DNA from: Akkermansiaceae bacterium UBA956
GTDB lineage: Bacteria; Verrucomicrobiota; Verrucomicrobiia; Verrucomicrobiales; Akkermansiaceae
Length of the DNA: 64,000 nt
NCBI GenBank assembly: GCA_002293145.1
Contig: DBCO01000020.1
Coordinates: 62,001 to 126,000 of the forward strand
Direction: 5' to 3'
Shown: positions 34,042-44,000 of the stretch, one piece after another
How positions within the stretch are numbered: position 1 is the first letter of the stretch
Layout of the letters: every line of letters begins with the position of its first letter
Translations under genes and position numbers: made by a program
The notes under the pieces: generated by a model
The model's database searches: none
What the model saw: the letters and a program-made list of their open reading frames with translations, nothing else
What the model was told of the DNA's origin: nothing

Positions 34042-35469
34042 TTATTGATAGCAATAAAGACAGCCATCTCGTGAGGCGATGTAGGCGCGGCCATTCCACA
34101 CAATGGGTGTGGAATCATACATTCTACCGCGAATGCGACTCTTAAGACTGAGCTTGCCTTCATTACTCACCTGATACAGGTCCAATCCGCTATCATAGCC
34201 AATGAGGATTTTATCTTTGACGAAAATGGGCGTCGAAATGCAGCCATCTGGCAGCTTTAGCTCGCAAGTCACCAAAGGCATGGGGTATGACTGATCTTCG
34301 CGCGGCCCAAGATGGGTTTTGCCGCTCAATCGCGTGCAATCAAACACCCGCAGTACCCCATCCACTCCTACCGCACATCCCAAATTACCGCCACCAGGTG
34401 CATCCTTACCATACCGCGCATTGGTCGTAACCGATCCCACAATACCACCTTGCCATTCATAAAAGGCGTGATCCGCCCACGGCAAAAACCACGAAATGGC
34501 TGCCTTTCCGCGCTTGCGGGGATTGATTTTCATGACGCCACCCGAGCCGGGGATGAATTGCTTCTCGATACCTAACAACAAGCAACCATCGTTCGTCACC
34601 GGCATGCTACTCTCTAAATCACCGCCTACATCGAGCTTCCACGAGGTGAGCGAGCTGCGAATCGATTTCCCATAAACCCGCCCGCAGCCGGCCACGATGT
34701 ATGCTGTGCCGCCGATCAAAGTCGGAGATGATTCACAAGAAAGTTCATTGCCATAGGTGGCGAGATCAGAATATTCGTAGAGCCGCATCTGTTTTTCCAC
34801 CTGTGGAAACATCCATGCGCCCATTTGCTTAGCGCGTTCTGGATCGGGAAAAAATTGCAACCACTTTCCATTCTCTAACGGAATATAGGCTTTTTGTCCT
34901 GAGATGAAGGCGGAGGCATCGCAGTCGCGACTATTCGAATCGGTCAATACCGTATCATGCCGCCAAAACTCCCGACCATCATCAAAGGAAATGCCGCGCA
35001 GTGAGTAGGCAGGATCGCGCCGTAGATCAATTCCGAATCCATGCCGAGATCCCGTGATCAAGACCCGCCGCGTTGCCTCATCGCCGCCACCTCGATCGAA
35101 ATACGTCGGCGTGCCTTTGATCGCATCGCCGAGTTTCGACTTCCAGATGACCTGTCCTGACGCCGCATCAATCTTACGCACATGATAATCCAACGAAACT
35201 TGCACCAACACCAGCTTGCCATTTTCTTCAAATAACAGAGGTTGTCCCGTCCAGCCCGCGCCCGACATCAGGTTGATGCTGTTTTTAAAAAAGGTCTTGC
35301 CCGTGCCCAAGTGGCAGCGCCAGACTTCACGTAGTTTTTCTGGTGCTACATTTCCATAAAAATTGCGTTGAGCATCTCCGAGATACGTGTGAATCAACGG
35401 CTGGACCTCCTGTGCCATGCTAGAAAAGCATGTTACGCACACAATCAAGCTAACGAAAAATGTGTGCAT
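34042..35469 (-). CDS. Secreted PQQ-type beta-propeller protein
   Basis: A 475-residue exported protein with a Sec signal (MHTFFVSLIVCVTCFSSMA). The mature part has repeated propeller-blade segments of the quinoprotein/outer-membrane-assembly type: VSLDYHVRKIDAASGQVIWK, GISFDDGREFWRHD, GTAYIVAGCGRVYG, and the final NGRAYIASRDGCLYCYQ. Catalytic residues of PQQ dehydrogenases are not apparent, so it is more likely a binding or scaffold protein. The start follows the stop of the VanX-like gene without a gap (stop 35472-35470, ATG 35469-35467), indicating coupled translation. Confidence 0.85.
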   Translation of the reverse strand: MHTFFVSLIVCVTCFSSMAQEVQPLIHTYLGDAQRNFYGNVAPEKLREVWRCHLGTGKTFFKNSINLMSGAGWTGQPLLFEENGKLVLVQVSLDYHVRKIDAASGQVIWKSKLGDAIKGTPTYFDRGGGDEATRRVLITGSRHGFGIDLRRDPAYSLRGISFDDGREFWRHDTVLTDSNSRDCDASAFISGQKAYIPLENGKWLQFFPDPERAKQMGAWMFPQVEKQMRLYEYSDLATYGNELSCESSPTLIGGTAYIVAGCGRVYGKSIRSSLTSWKLDVGGDLESSMPVTNDGCLLLGIEKQFIPGSGGVMKINPRKRGKAAISWFLPWADHAFYEWQGGIVGSVTTNARYGKDAPGGGNLGCAVGVDGVLRVFDCTRLSGKTHLGPREDQSYPMPLVTCELKLPDGCISTPIFVKDKILIGYDSGLDLYQVSNEGKLSLKSRIRGRMYDSTPIVWNGRAYIASRDGCLYCYQ

Positions 35470-36141
35470 TTATGAGGATGAACGAATCATAGTTTGCAGT
35501 TCATGGGGGAGAGTAGAGGTCGGGATAAAGGGAAGATTTTTGTAGTCTTTGTCCATGAAATGCCACCACTCATGCGGCAGAGTGCCGAACCCAGCAGCCC
35601 ACATTGCATCCTTGAGCAAGCGCATGTTTTCCTTCACTACGGGATCAGAATGCACGAAGTCTGATGCTGCGCGTGCAGAAAAATCATCGAATTTTGTCGG
35701 CACTGCTGCCATCCGTCCATCGAGATACTGCAAGGTCACATCCACCGCGCATCCATGCGAGTGAAGCGAAGGATTGCGATACGGATTTGCCACATAACGA
35801 TCATCGTGACCACTCGCCTCCCACAAGGCGAGTTGGGTATCATGCGGACGAAAGGCATCCCACACGACCAATCTTAGGCCGCTTTTTTTCAATAATCGAT
35901 TGGCGTGACGCAGCCGCTTTGCGGTATCGCGATGCAAGAGCGCAGGGAACTTGGCATGATACAGAGGCCGTTGCGCGATATTATCGGTAAGCCTGTAGCG
36001 CAAGTCGATTCCGATTTCCGGAGCGAAAACCGAAAGATCCACCAGCGATGTTTGAGACAAATCCATACGAGCTGACAAACCAGCAGGAGCCAGACAAGCA
36101 GCAAGACAAAACAAGACAATGAGAGCTAATAAAATACGCAT
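35470..36141 (-). CDS. VanX/DdpX-like D-alanyl-D-alanine dipeptidase (M15D)
   Basis: Zinc dipeptidase that cleaves D-Ala-D-Ala, in the envelope or released. The 223-residue protein has a signal/lipoprotein-like N-terminus (LIVLFCLAACLAPAGLSA) and all zinc and catalytic residues of VanX: the SxHxxGxAxD motif with H127 and D134 (SLHSHGCAVD), catalytic E191 with H194 (HEWWHF), and R98 in DAFRP. A signal peptide argues for peptidoglycan-dipeptide recycling, as for periplasmic DdpX relatives, rather than vancomycin resistance; no vanH or vanA is present. ATG 36139-36141 is preferred as the signal start. Directly abuts the propeller gene. Confidence 0.9.
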   Translation of the reverse strand: MRILLALIVLFCLAACLAPAGLSARMDLSQTSLVDLSVFAPEIGIDLRYRLTDNIAQRPLYHAKFPALLHRDTAKRLRHANRLLKKSGLRLVVWDAFRPHDTQLALWEASGHDDRYVANPYRNPSLHSHGCAVDVTLQYLDGRMAAVPTKFDDFSARAASDFVHSDPVVKENMRLLKDAMWAAGFGTLPHEWWHFMDKDYKNLPFIPTSTLPHELQTMIRSSS

Positions 36142-36293
36142 TACGGAGCAAAGAGTGCGCCACAGCTTAGCAATTTGCGCGACGAGAGCAATGGAATTGA
36201 GGGGCAAAAATCAGCTGATCAGTCATGATAGGTAAGATTTGAAGGTGGGCAATTTTCCATAATTGGAATCGTTTACTTGGAACGTGCCGATTC

Positions 36294-36326
36294 AAAAAAA
36301 GCCCCGCGGATCTCTCCTGCGGGGCT
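36294..36326 (-). terminator. Rho-independent terminator of the DUF5069 gene
   Basis: GCCCCGC (36301-36307) pairs with GCGGGGC (36319-36325), extended by an A-T pair. On the minus strand a run of seven T follows (36300-36294). Confidence 0.88.
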
Positions 36327-36346
36327 TGAAATAGGGTAATGGAAAA

Positions 36347-36784
36347 TTACGCCAACTCTTGACCGTGGAAGCTGTTCCAGTCGTCGAGGTTGTTGAGGTT
36401 GACGGCATCGAGGATGCTGCCATCGTCTTCACGGCCTACGGCACTGAGGATCGCTGCGCGGGTTTCATCGGTATGGATGTAACCGGTAATGGCCGCATTG
36501 AGAGTTGCTACGGACTCGGCGTTCAGCTTGGTAGCGTTAGCTTTTACCCATGCTTCGGTCTGCACGTAGGTAGGCTTGGTGGCGATGAATGCAAGGAAAG
36601 CCTCCTTGTCAACGCCGATGCCATCGAGGACCATTTGGTCATAGCCATTGCCACAACCAGGGTAGTCGGCATGGAGTTTTCCAGCAGCTTCGAGCGAAGC
36701 TTTTTGCCAGAGACGAGGAAGATGTAGAACACCGAGTGGACCGGCGGTGCCGCTGCTAATGGTAGGTACGATTGATTGACTCAT
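36347..36784 (-). CDS. DUF5069-domain protein
   Basis: A 145-residue soluble protein of the DUF5069 family, found largely in Verrucomicrobia and related groups. Function is unknown. Family-type segments include LPRLWQKASLEAAGKL, YPGCGNGYDQMVLDGIGVD, and the C-terminal NNLDDWNSFHG. No signal peptide. It is a single gene with its own terminator. The family assignment is from memory of its characteristic start and end blocks. Confidence 0.8.
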   Translation of the reverse strand: MSQSIVPTISSGTAGPLGVLHLPRLWQKASLEAAGKLHADYPGCGNGYDQMVLDGIGVDKEAFLAFIATKPTYVQTEAWVKANATKLNAESVATLNAAITGYIHTDETRAAILSAVGREDDGSILDAVNLNNLDDWNSFHGQELA

Positions 36785-36898
36785 AGTATATTTTTGTTGT
36801 ATGGAGAGAGATGAGAGTAAAGAGGTTCTTCAAATTTGCAAGGGGTGAATTTTTTCAGCATGCAAATATTTGTTAGGAATTGGCCAAGGAGAGCTCCA

Positions 36899-37627
36899 TT
36901 ACGTGCTCAGCAAGGCATTAACAGCGTTCCAGTTTACCACGTTCCACCAAGCAGTGATGTAATCAGCACGACGGTTTTGGTAATGCAAGTAGTAGGCGTG
37001 CTCCCAGACATCCAGTCCCAAGAGTGGCTTGCCGAGCTCTGCATCGGAGACGATTCCTTTCATCATTGGATTATCTTGGTTTGGTGTGGAGGTGATTTTC
37101 AGCTTGCCATTTTGTATAATGAGCCAAGCCCAGCCGGAACCGAAACGCTTCATCGCAGCCTCAGCAAAAGCCGCTTGGAATTTTTCTATCGAACCAAATG
37201 CCTCATTGATGGCAGCAGCGAGCTTCTCACTAGGTTTGCCCGCATCTTTGGCAGGTGTCATGATGCTCCAGAAAAAGCTGTGATTCCAGTGGCCTCCACC
37301 GTTGTTGCGAAGAGCAGCTTGCGTGGCGGGATCGTTGATCGAGTGAATTTGTCCCTGCAAAGCATCGAGCGAGAGCTTGGCTAGGTCTGATTGCGTGGCC
37401 AATGCTTCGTTTAACTTCGCAATGTAGGCTGCATGATGCTTGCCGTGGTGAATGTTCATTGTCTCGACATCGATATGTGGGGCGAGATCGCTGGCGGCAT
37501 ACGGGAGCGCTGGCAAGCTGTGAATCGCAGAGGTAGCAGGGGACTGGGCTATGCTGCGTGCCGTGGTCGCTAGGACCGCTGAGGCAACACCGAGTTTCAT
37601 AAAAGTGCGACGAGGAAGTAGGTTCAT
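36899..37627 (-). CDS. sodA: Tat-exported Mn-type superoxide dismutase
   Basis: Converts superoxide to oxygen and hydrogen peroxide. The 242-residue protein begins with a twin-arginine signal (RRTFMKLG at 6-13, then a hydrophobic stretch to about residue 28), so the enzyme should be folded, loaded with metal and exported through Tat. Metal ligands are all present: first His in MNIHHGKHH, His in GGHWNHSFFW, Asp and His in GLDVWEHAYY. The NNGGGH motif and the Gln in TPNQD indicate Mn or cambialistic rather than Fe type. Most bacterial Fe/Mn SODs are cytoplasmic, so Tat export is notable. Confidence 0.95.
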   Translation of the reverse strand: MNLLPRRTFMKLGVASAVLATTARSIAQSPATSAIHSLPALPYAASDLAPHIDVETMNIHHGKHHAAYIAKLNEALATQSDLAKLSLDALQGQIHSINDPATQAALRNNGGGHWNHSFFWSIMTPAKDAGKPSEKLAAAINEAFGSIEKFQAAFAEAAMKRFGSGWAWLIIQNGKLKITSTPNQDNPMMKGIVSDAELGKPLLGLDVWEHAYYLHYQNRRADYITAWWNVVNWNAVNALLST

Positions 37628-37867
37628 GCGTGGATAATTAAGCCGCAGCTATTGATTACGCAAGCTGTTTTTCTGGGAAATTTACGCTTGCATCTAATCA
37701 ATATTTCTTTACGATATAATTTGTAACGAAGTTAGCAATCGCCCCTAGCCTGTCGGTGACTTAAATGAGAAGCAAGCGGAGCATAAAGCTGCGCCCCAAG
37801 CTCAGTGCTCGCAGGGTATCTTCCAAATCATTCAAGACGTTCCGTCTGCCGCATCAAATATTACGCC

Positions 37868-38725
37868 ATGACCAAAGGCCTCATTCTCAAACTCAACTGC
37901 CCCGATCAACAAGGCATCGTCGCAAAAATCGCCAACTATGTCGCCGGTCATGCAGGTAACTTGATCGAATTCGCGCAATTCTCCGATTCACTCGGTGGAA
38001 AATTTTTCGCTCGCCTCGAAATCGACACGCAAGCACTTGATGTAGAAATCCATGACTTCATCGAAGGATTCGGCACTCTGGGTCGCAGTCTCCGTGCCGA
38101 TTGGCACTTCCGCGCTTTGCCGTATCGAATGAAAACGGCGGTGCTGGTGACCAAGACCGATCACTGCCTCAATGAAATTCTCTGGCGTGCGCAGATGGGT
38201 GAACTCCCTGTAGAAATCACCTCGATCATCGGCAATCGCGATTTCTGCAAAGATCTCTCCGAGCGCTACAGAATCCCGTTTCACCTCATCGAAATGGATG
38301 GCGCAGAACGCGAAAATGGATTCCGTCAGATCAAGCAAATCCTTGATCGTGAAAACGTCGAACTCGCTGTGCTCGCGCGCTTCATGCAAATCCTACCCGA
38401 TTGGTTTTGCGATGCTTACCATGGCCGCTTGATCAACATTCATCATAGCTTCCTGCCCGCCTTCATCGGTGCCAACCCTTACCGACAAGCCTACGAGCGC
38501 GGCGTGAAACTCATCGGCGCGACATGCCATTACGTTACCAACGAGCTCGACGCTGGCCCGATCATCGAGCAAGAAGTCGAGCGCGTGCAACACTTTCACA
38601 GCCCGCAAGATCTCGCTCGTCTCGGTCGCAACTGCGAACGCACGGCACTCGCCAAAGGCATCCGCTACCACGTTCACGATCGTACTATCATCGACGGTAA
38701 CCGGGCGATCGTTTTCCCCGATTGA
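37868..38725 (+). CDS. purU: Formyltetrahydrofolate deformylase
   Basis: Hydrolyses 10-formyl-THF to formate and THF, balancing one-carbon pools. The 285-residue protein (E. coli 280) has an N-terminal ACT domain (MTKGLILKLNCPDQQGIVAK) and a formyltransferase-like catalytic domain with NIHHSFLPAFIGANPYRQA (the N-H-D triad Asn and His), then GATCHYVTNELDAGPIIEQ (catalytic Asp). ATG 37868 is chosen because it starts directly at the ACT domain; the upstream frame (to 37805) shows no homology. Flanked by gaps of over 200 bases with nothing recognisable. Confidence 0.95.
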   Translation: MTKGLILKLNCPDQQGIVAKIANYVAGHAGNLIEFAQFSDSLGGKFFARLEIDTQALDVEIHDFIEGFGTLGRSLRADWHFRALPYRMKTAVLVTKTDHCLNEILWRAQMGELPVEITSIIGNRDFCKDLSERYRIPFHLIEMDGAERENGFRQIKQILDRENVELAVLARFMQILPDWFCDAYHGRLINIHHSFLPAFIGANPYRQAYERGVKLIGATCHYVTNELDAGPIIEQEVERVQHFHSPQDLARLGRNCERTALAKGIRYHVHDRTIIDGNRAIVFPD

Positions 38726-38950
38726 TTCATTCTTTTTTGTATTAAATCTGTCGATCTTTATTGGAGGCATTTGATTTTCTGCAAAAGGTGTTTTTCGCCC
38801 GTAAATCGCGTTTAGTTCTGTGCAAAAAAATCAGTCCCTTACAAATCATTATCTGGCCATTCATATCAAGTGTTTCGATGCTCGCAATAGGTATTTTAGT
38901 ATATAGACCAATATTTGGCCCAACGCACTGCATATGAAAGATTTCGCTAG

Positions 38951-39502
38951 CTACTGAGATTTCGTCGATAAATCATCAGAATTACCCATGATTTGATCCG
39001 GACCAGCGGAACGGATTTCGATGTGACTCGATGAGATTGAGTGGAAAAAATAGGGCGTCTTCCATGCGTCACAAAGCTCACCTTGCGCGTTTATGTGAAC
39101 GTTTTTAGGAATTGACAATCGCAATTGGCGCAAATTGTTGCCTTGCAGCGCTGCTGTGATTTCAGCATTGGTTCCTGTAGGCAGTTGTGATAGAGCTAAT
39201 CGGTAATCTCGAAAAAGAAATGCGACATCTTCGAGTGCGAGCTGGTCACGTTCTTGCGCAGGTGCGTGCGTGGCTTGCCAGTGCTTTTCAGTTGCATCTG
39301 GAGTTTCGGCACTTGCTTGGTGAGAGTCACTGCGAAAAACGGTGGGGAACTTTTTCTTCACAGGGCGAGGATTTGATCCTGAATCTGTAGAAGTGCCGAC
39401 AACCATCGACTCTGGCTTTGAGATAGGCAAGGTCTTAACTACGATCACGGCAATGATCGCAATAAAAACGCCGAGGAGTAGCCATCGATGGAAAGGTTTC
39501 AT
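38951..39502 (-). CDS. Membrane-anchored protein with pseudopilin-like C-terminal tail
   Basis: A 183-residue protein, last gene of the DUF1800-DUF1501 operon. It has one N-terminal span (WLLLGVFIAIIAVIVVKTLPI), a low-complexity extracytoplasmic linker, and a C-terminal block DAWKTPYFFHSISSSHIEIR followed by SAGPDQIMGNSDDL. This block resembles the conserved end of type II secretion pseudopilins (GspG), where a D-W/G-P-Y strand and an aspartate-rich loop bind calcium. The prepilin-peptidase motif (G-F-T-L-x-E) is absent, so it is not a normal pseudopilin. The ATG overlaps the DUF1501 stop (ATGA), suggesting it works with that protein. Confidence 0.75.
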   Translation of the reverse strand: MKPFHRWLLLGVFIAIIAVIVVKTLPISKPESMVVGTSTDSGSNPRPVKKKFPTVFRSDSHQASAETPDATEKHWQATHAPAQERDQLALEDVAFLFRDYRLALSQLPTGTNAEITAALQGNNLRQLRLSIPKNVHINAQGELCDAWKTPYFFHSISSSHIEIRSAGPDQIMGNSDDLSTKSQ

Positions 39503-41016
39503 GAAATCGTGGGCATCATAAATCCGAGATCGGGATTGGCGAAACGTCCTAGGTTTGGGAAAACGATGGAGAGGTTGCTCTGACTTACTCCAAACCACTT
39601 GGCCAAGGTAGCGGAGTATTCGTCAACGCTGATAGTTGGAATCCAGCGTCCTGTTGAGGTGTCGTCGGGACCATTCACTGCAAGTGTCGGGAAGTTGCCA
39701 TAAATTCGTCCGCCGCGTACGGCTCCACCGATAATCATGTGGTGACTGCCCCAACCGTGGTCGGAGCCTTGTCCGTTCGTTGGGAATGTTCTGCCGAAGT
39801 CAGATGCTGTAAATTGCGTGACACTGTCGCCTAATGTCAATTGCTCCATAGCGCGCTGAAATGCGTACATCGCCTCGGATAGCTCGTTCATCAAATTTGC
39901 GTGCGAACCAACAGTTGTGTCGGTTGGCGCGATACCCGAGCCAACTTGCGCGGTGTGTGTATCATAACCTCCGACTTGGGCGAAAAAGATTTGACGTTTC
40001 ATGGAAAGAGGAGAACGTCCAGCAATCATGCGTGCGATCATTTTCAGTTGTCGGCCTAACGAAGTGTTAGGAAAACCGCCCACTGCACCGCCAGTATAGA
40101 TTCCTGTCATCCCTGTGTTCCAGCGCCATGGAGCTGCGCTACTTTGACTTGTGTAGGAAACATCTGTTGGATCGAGATAGGGACTAATGGAGGAGTTGAG
40201 TGTATCGCCGATTTCGATCGCACGTTTGGTAACATCGGCATAAGCATTGCGCTGCAAATTTTGCGTATTGAGTGAGAGAATGTCTTTGACTGCTTGCAAG
40301 CGCTGACCCGTGACGCCTCCTAAAGTAACGGCGCCAGAAGTGCTGACGTGAAACTGAGCAAACTGATTACCAACTTCGAAGGTATTCGCACCGGCAAGTG
40401 AGGTGCACAGAGAAATCTTGGCGCTATTGACAGTTGGCACACCATCTAGCAGTTCATATTGGCAAGGATGCAGTAGATCTGCAATCCTACCGCCCCAACC
40501 CATACGTGGTGGTTGATCGGGCAGTGCTGTTTGCCAGTGCGTGACCTGATCGCTATGCGAAAATAATTGAGGCGGTTTGGCGACCGAGTTTTTCTGGTAT
40601 TGTGTCCGATTGATCGGTTGCACCAATGGTCCAGTGTTGAAAAGCATGGCCATTTTTTGCTCAGCAAAAAGTGTCGCCAGTTCTGGACATGAGGGATGCA
40701 GCGCATATTCTCGACCATCAGAATTGAGTGGATTGATCGGCAGGACAGCTGAGGAAGGAAGAGCGAGATTTTGACGAATCGAGGCATAGTTTCCATAATC
40801 CGAGCCGATCGGGATGACCAGATTGTTCGAGTCATTACCACCTGCCATGAAAATGCAAACCATGGCCTTGTAATCGGTGAAGGTCTCTTGGCCTGAGCCG
40901 GAATTGATCAACCAAAGATCGCGAATGGTGGCACGGGCCGAGAGGGCTCCGACGGCCGAGCAGGCAGCTTGTCGCAGGAAGTCACGGCGGCGGGTAGTAA
41001 ATTGAGAGAATTCCAT
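39499..41016 (-). CDS. DUF1501 protein with twin-arginine signal
   Basis: A 505-residue exported protein of DUF1501, a family in the alkaline-phosphatase/sulfatase-like superfamily, abundant in Planctomycetes and Verrucomicrobia, without known function. The N-terminus has a Tat motif (TRRRDFLRQ) and a short hydrophobic stretch. Family segments: MVCIFMAGGNDSNNLVIP (metal-site-like GGND), FSHSDQVTHWQT, FAQVGGYDTHTAQ and TASDFGRTFPTNGQGSDHGW, ending in a C-terminal region with DEYSATLAKWFGV. Together these Asp/His groups could form a metal site. It follows the DUF1800 gene by 5 bases and overlaps the pseudopilin-like gene, so all three are co-expressed. Confidence 0.93.
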   Translation of the reverse strand: MEFSQFTTRRRDFLRQAACSAVGALSARATIRDLWLINSGSGQETFTDYKAMVCIFMAGGNDSNNLVIPIGSDYGNYASIRQNLALPSSAVLPINPLNSDGREYALHPSCPELATLFAEQKMAMLFNTGPLVQPINRTQYQKNSVAKPPQLFSHSDQVTHWQTALPDQPPRMGWGGRIADLLHPCQYELLDGVPTVNSAKISLCTSLAGANTFEVGNQFAQFHVSTSGAVTLGGVTGQRLQAVKDILSLNTQNLQRNAYADVTKRAIEIGDTLNSSISPYLDPTDVSYTSQSSAAPWRWNTGMTGIYTGGAVGGFPNTSLGRQLKMIARMIAGRSPLSMKRQIFFAQVGGYDTHTAQVGSGIAPTDTTVGSHANLMNELSEAMYAFQRAMEQLTLGDSVTQFTASDFGRTFPTNGQGSDHGWGSHHMIIGGAVRGGRIYGNFPTLAVNGPDDTSTGRWIPTISVDEYSATLAKWFGVSQSNLSIVFPNLGRFANPDLGFMMPTIS

Positions 41017-41021
41017 AACTG

Positions 41022-44000
41022 TTAGCGTTGGATGGCGAAATCAGGTGAGGTGGTGATAAGATGAATGATGCCGCGCAGGCGGTTGATTTTTTGGGGATCG
41101 GTCGCACTGCCATTGGTGTAGGTAATATTTGCTGTGTTGCTGACAAAAGTGATAATGATTTGCTTCGCTTGTGCGCTGAGTTGATTTGCCGTGAGCAACA
41201 CGCTCAGTTCATCAACCAGGGCTGGAACATTGGCATTATCCGTCCATGCACCACTGCCTCCAGGTCTTACAGCAATCCATGAGCTGAAGTCTAAACCGAT
41301 GGCTCCAGAACCACTGCGGAAGCTTGAGAATATGGTGTTCGTTGTGCTAGGTTTGAGTATGCCCTCATAAATGAAATTGGACTGCCGAATCACATTTGTA
41401 TCGGAAGAGAGTTGAAACTCAGGTGTGATCAATCCGTTTGCCGCAAGAGTCCCAGGGAACTGGTAATCAGGCATATAGAAATTGAAAACGGTAGGGGAGC
41501 GCATCGCGGTTTGTCCGAGGTCTGTATCGGTATCTCCTATGCTGAACGTGCTATAACCAAGTGTGGCCGCTCCGCTAAAATTCAATTCAGGAGCTGCAGG
41601 GCTCATCACGATCGAACCAGTACGAGCGGATGTAAAGGTGGCAGCACCTGCGTTCTCGATGGTGAACTGACGATCATCCTGCACTGTTACGGTGTATAGA
41701 CCTGCAGTAGGTGCGGTCGTTTGACCTGAGATTGGAGCAAAAACAATGGAAACTTGGTCACCGCTAGACAAGTGATGATTCGTTGAGGTAATCAGTGAAA
41801 CAAGCGGGCTGTTAGACGCCATGCTATAGCCGCCCGTGTGGCGAACGATATTAATGTTTTGCGATGTGGTGATGGTTGCTGAATTGTCAACTGTGATCGT
41901 GAATACTGTCGAACTGACGTAAGTGATTGTGTATAGCTTACTTGTAGACGTTTCAGAGGGGAACAATACATACACCTGAGCTCCATTACTGAGTCCGTGA
42001 CTGTTGGCCATCGTAACAGTGCAAACATTACCACTTTGCTTATATGTTCCGTTAGGCACTTCTTTTGGTCTCACAGAAAAAACCGTGGTGCTATTCGCTG
42101 GACTCGTATTGCTTGTCGTAACTGCATAGGATCCCGATGTAGCGGGAGAGGTAGCACCGCTGACAGTGCTGGAAAACTCAACTGTTATTGGGCTACCGCT
42201 AACAAACAGATGCGGAGTGGGTGTGGTGAATGTGATGAACCCATTGTTCTGCACGTAGGTCATATTGACTGGCGCACTGGTTGGAAATGCCCGGGCTATG
42301 TTGGTAATGCGAATCACTGGTTCCTTTTGTTTGCCGAATCCTTGTTGATTCAGAACATTCGCGGAGCGCGCTTCATAATCTAACAGAATTGCTTTGATCA
42401 CCGCTTTCATATCGCCTCTAACGCCACCGCCATTGTCAGCAAAAACTTGCGACACGCGGTAAATGTATGCACGGCTTGGTGTGCTTGTAACAAGGCGCTG
42501 AATCAGTTGCGAGCAAAGGAACGGGCCTAAGTTGGCATTGTGGAAAATCGAATCATGAGTGGCATTCATTTCTTGCATGGGCAAGTTTTGGAACTCATCA
42601 TCATCACGCACGCTCGCTGTACTAGCGTAACTGGTGGCAGAATTGAGAACGATAGTAGATCCAGCCGATGTGGTGATTCTGGGCAAGCCAGGAAGAACCT
42701 CATTGTTGAGAATACGCTTGGTGCCGATGTCGTGGCGAGCTGGCACTTCCTTCATTGGTTGCAACCAATTGCTTGCAGGGCTCCAATTGGTAGGTTTTAA
42801 CCCACCAACATCCGCTTGATGATAGGTCCAGCCAGTGAATGCATGAGCGAAGCCGATGATTTCATCCTGACCATACGTGGGGATCGGCTGACCTGACGAG
42901 TCGAGCATGAGTGAGCCGTCGGGGTGCATACGATAAAGTCCCACGCTAAAAAGCTGCAAAATTTCCCGTGCATAGTTTTCGTTAGGAATGCGACCAGTCG
43001 CTTTATCTGGTCGCTCGTTGCGGAGCATGTCGAGGTAACGTCCCATCGCAGGGTGCAAGCTGACATCTTGAATCAACGTGCGAGCGTTGCCAAAGGAATT
43101 ATTCAAAAGCATGTCATAGTAATCTGAGAGAGCGTCAGAACGTTCATCGAGCGGACCAGATTCAGAAATCACGAAAATTTGTGACAGAGCAAAAGCAATA
43201 CGTTGGCGCAATTGATCCGGGGCAGTGACGGATTGCTTCCACCATGCATTGAACAATTGTGAGCCAGTGTAGGTGTTACTGCTCGGATTGCTGACATTTC
43301 GCGAAGCAAAAACGATCGGATAGTGCTCGCTGACAGGTGATGAAAATTGCTGATCGATCCATGCTTCGTAACCGCTCGACTGCACGGCTTGAATATCGCT
43401 CTCCGTGGCACCAAAAGTCGATTGAGTAAGGAAACGCACGGCAGCACTGCGATTGGTGTGATCGCTTGTATAAGCAGGGGGCGGCAGCGGTGATGTAAAT
43501 ATCTGCGAGCCTGTTTGCTGTCGGAAAAAACCTGATATTTCTCCCGCTGGATACGTTGCGCTGTGAACATTGATGTAGCCCTGAGCATTCTTAATCACAT
43601 TGCGAATGTCAGCAACTGATACCGCGCCAGCAGCAACAATGTCCCAAACGTAGGAGCCATCACCTTCTTGCTCAGCAGTATCGATATCAAAAATAATTGC
43701 GCCGCCGTGTGCTGATGAGTGAATGTGTGCGCCCGTTTTCGGAGCTGTGAGATTGGCGTATGAAAAACGCAATACGGCTTGGCTTTCAGCCTCGTTCATT
43801 TGCAGCGTGGCGTTGCCATAAGCTCCAGTGATGTTACCATTTTGCCCTGACATTTGTGCGGTGTAGAGTGTTCCTGTTAGGTCGGCTTGCGTGGTGCCAA
43901 GCCATGGAGAGAGCGCGTAGGAAGGAATGACCTCTGTGGGTGCCGTGGCGGCCATGGGATCGAGTCCTCCAGCCGATGGCAGTAACCAACTGACCGAGAG

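Noticed and set aside
35470..36141. Vancomycin-resistance (VanX) interpretation of the dipeptidase
   Set aside because: The catalytic residues match, but there is a signal peptide and no vanH, vanA or vanRS nearby; peptidoglycan dipeptide recycling is more likely.
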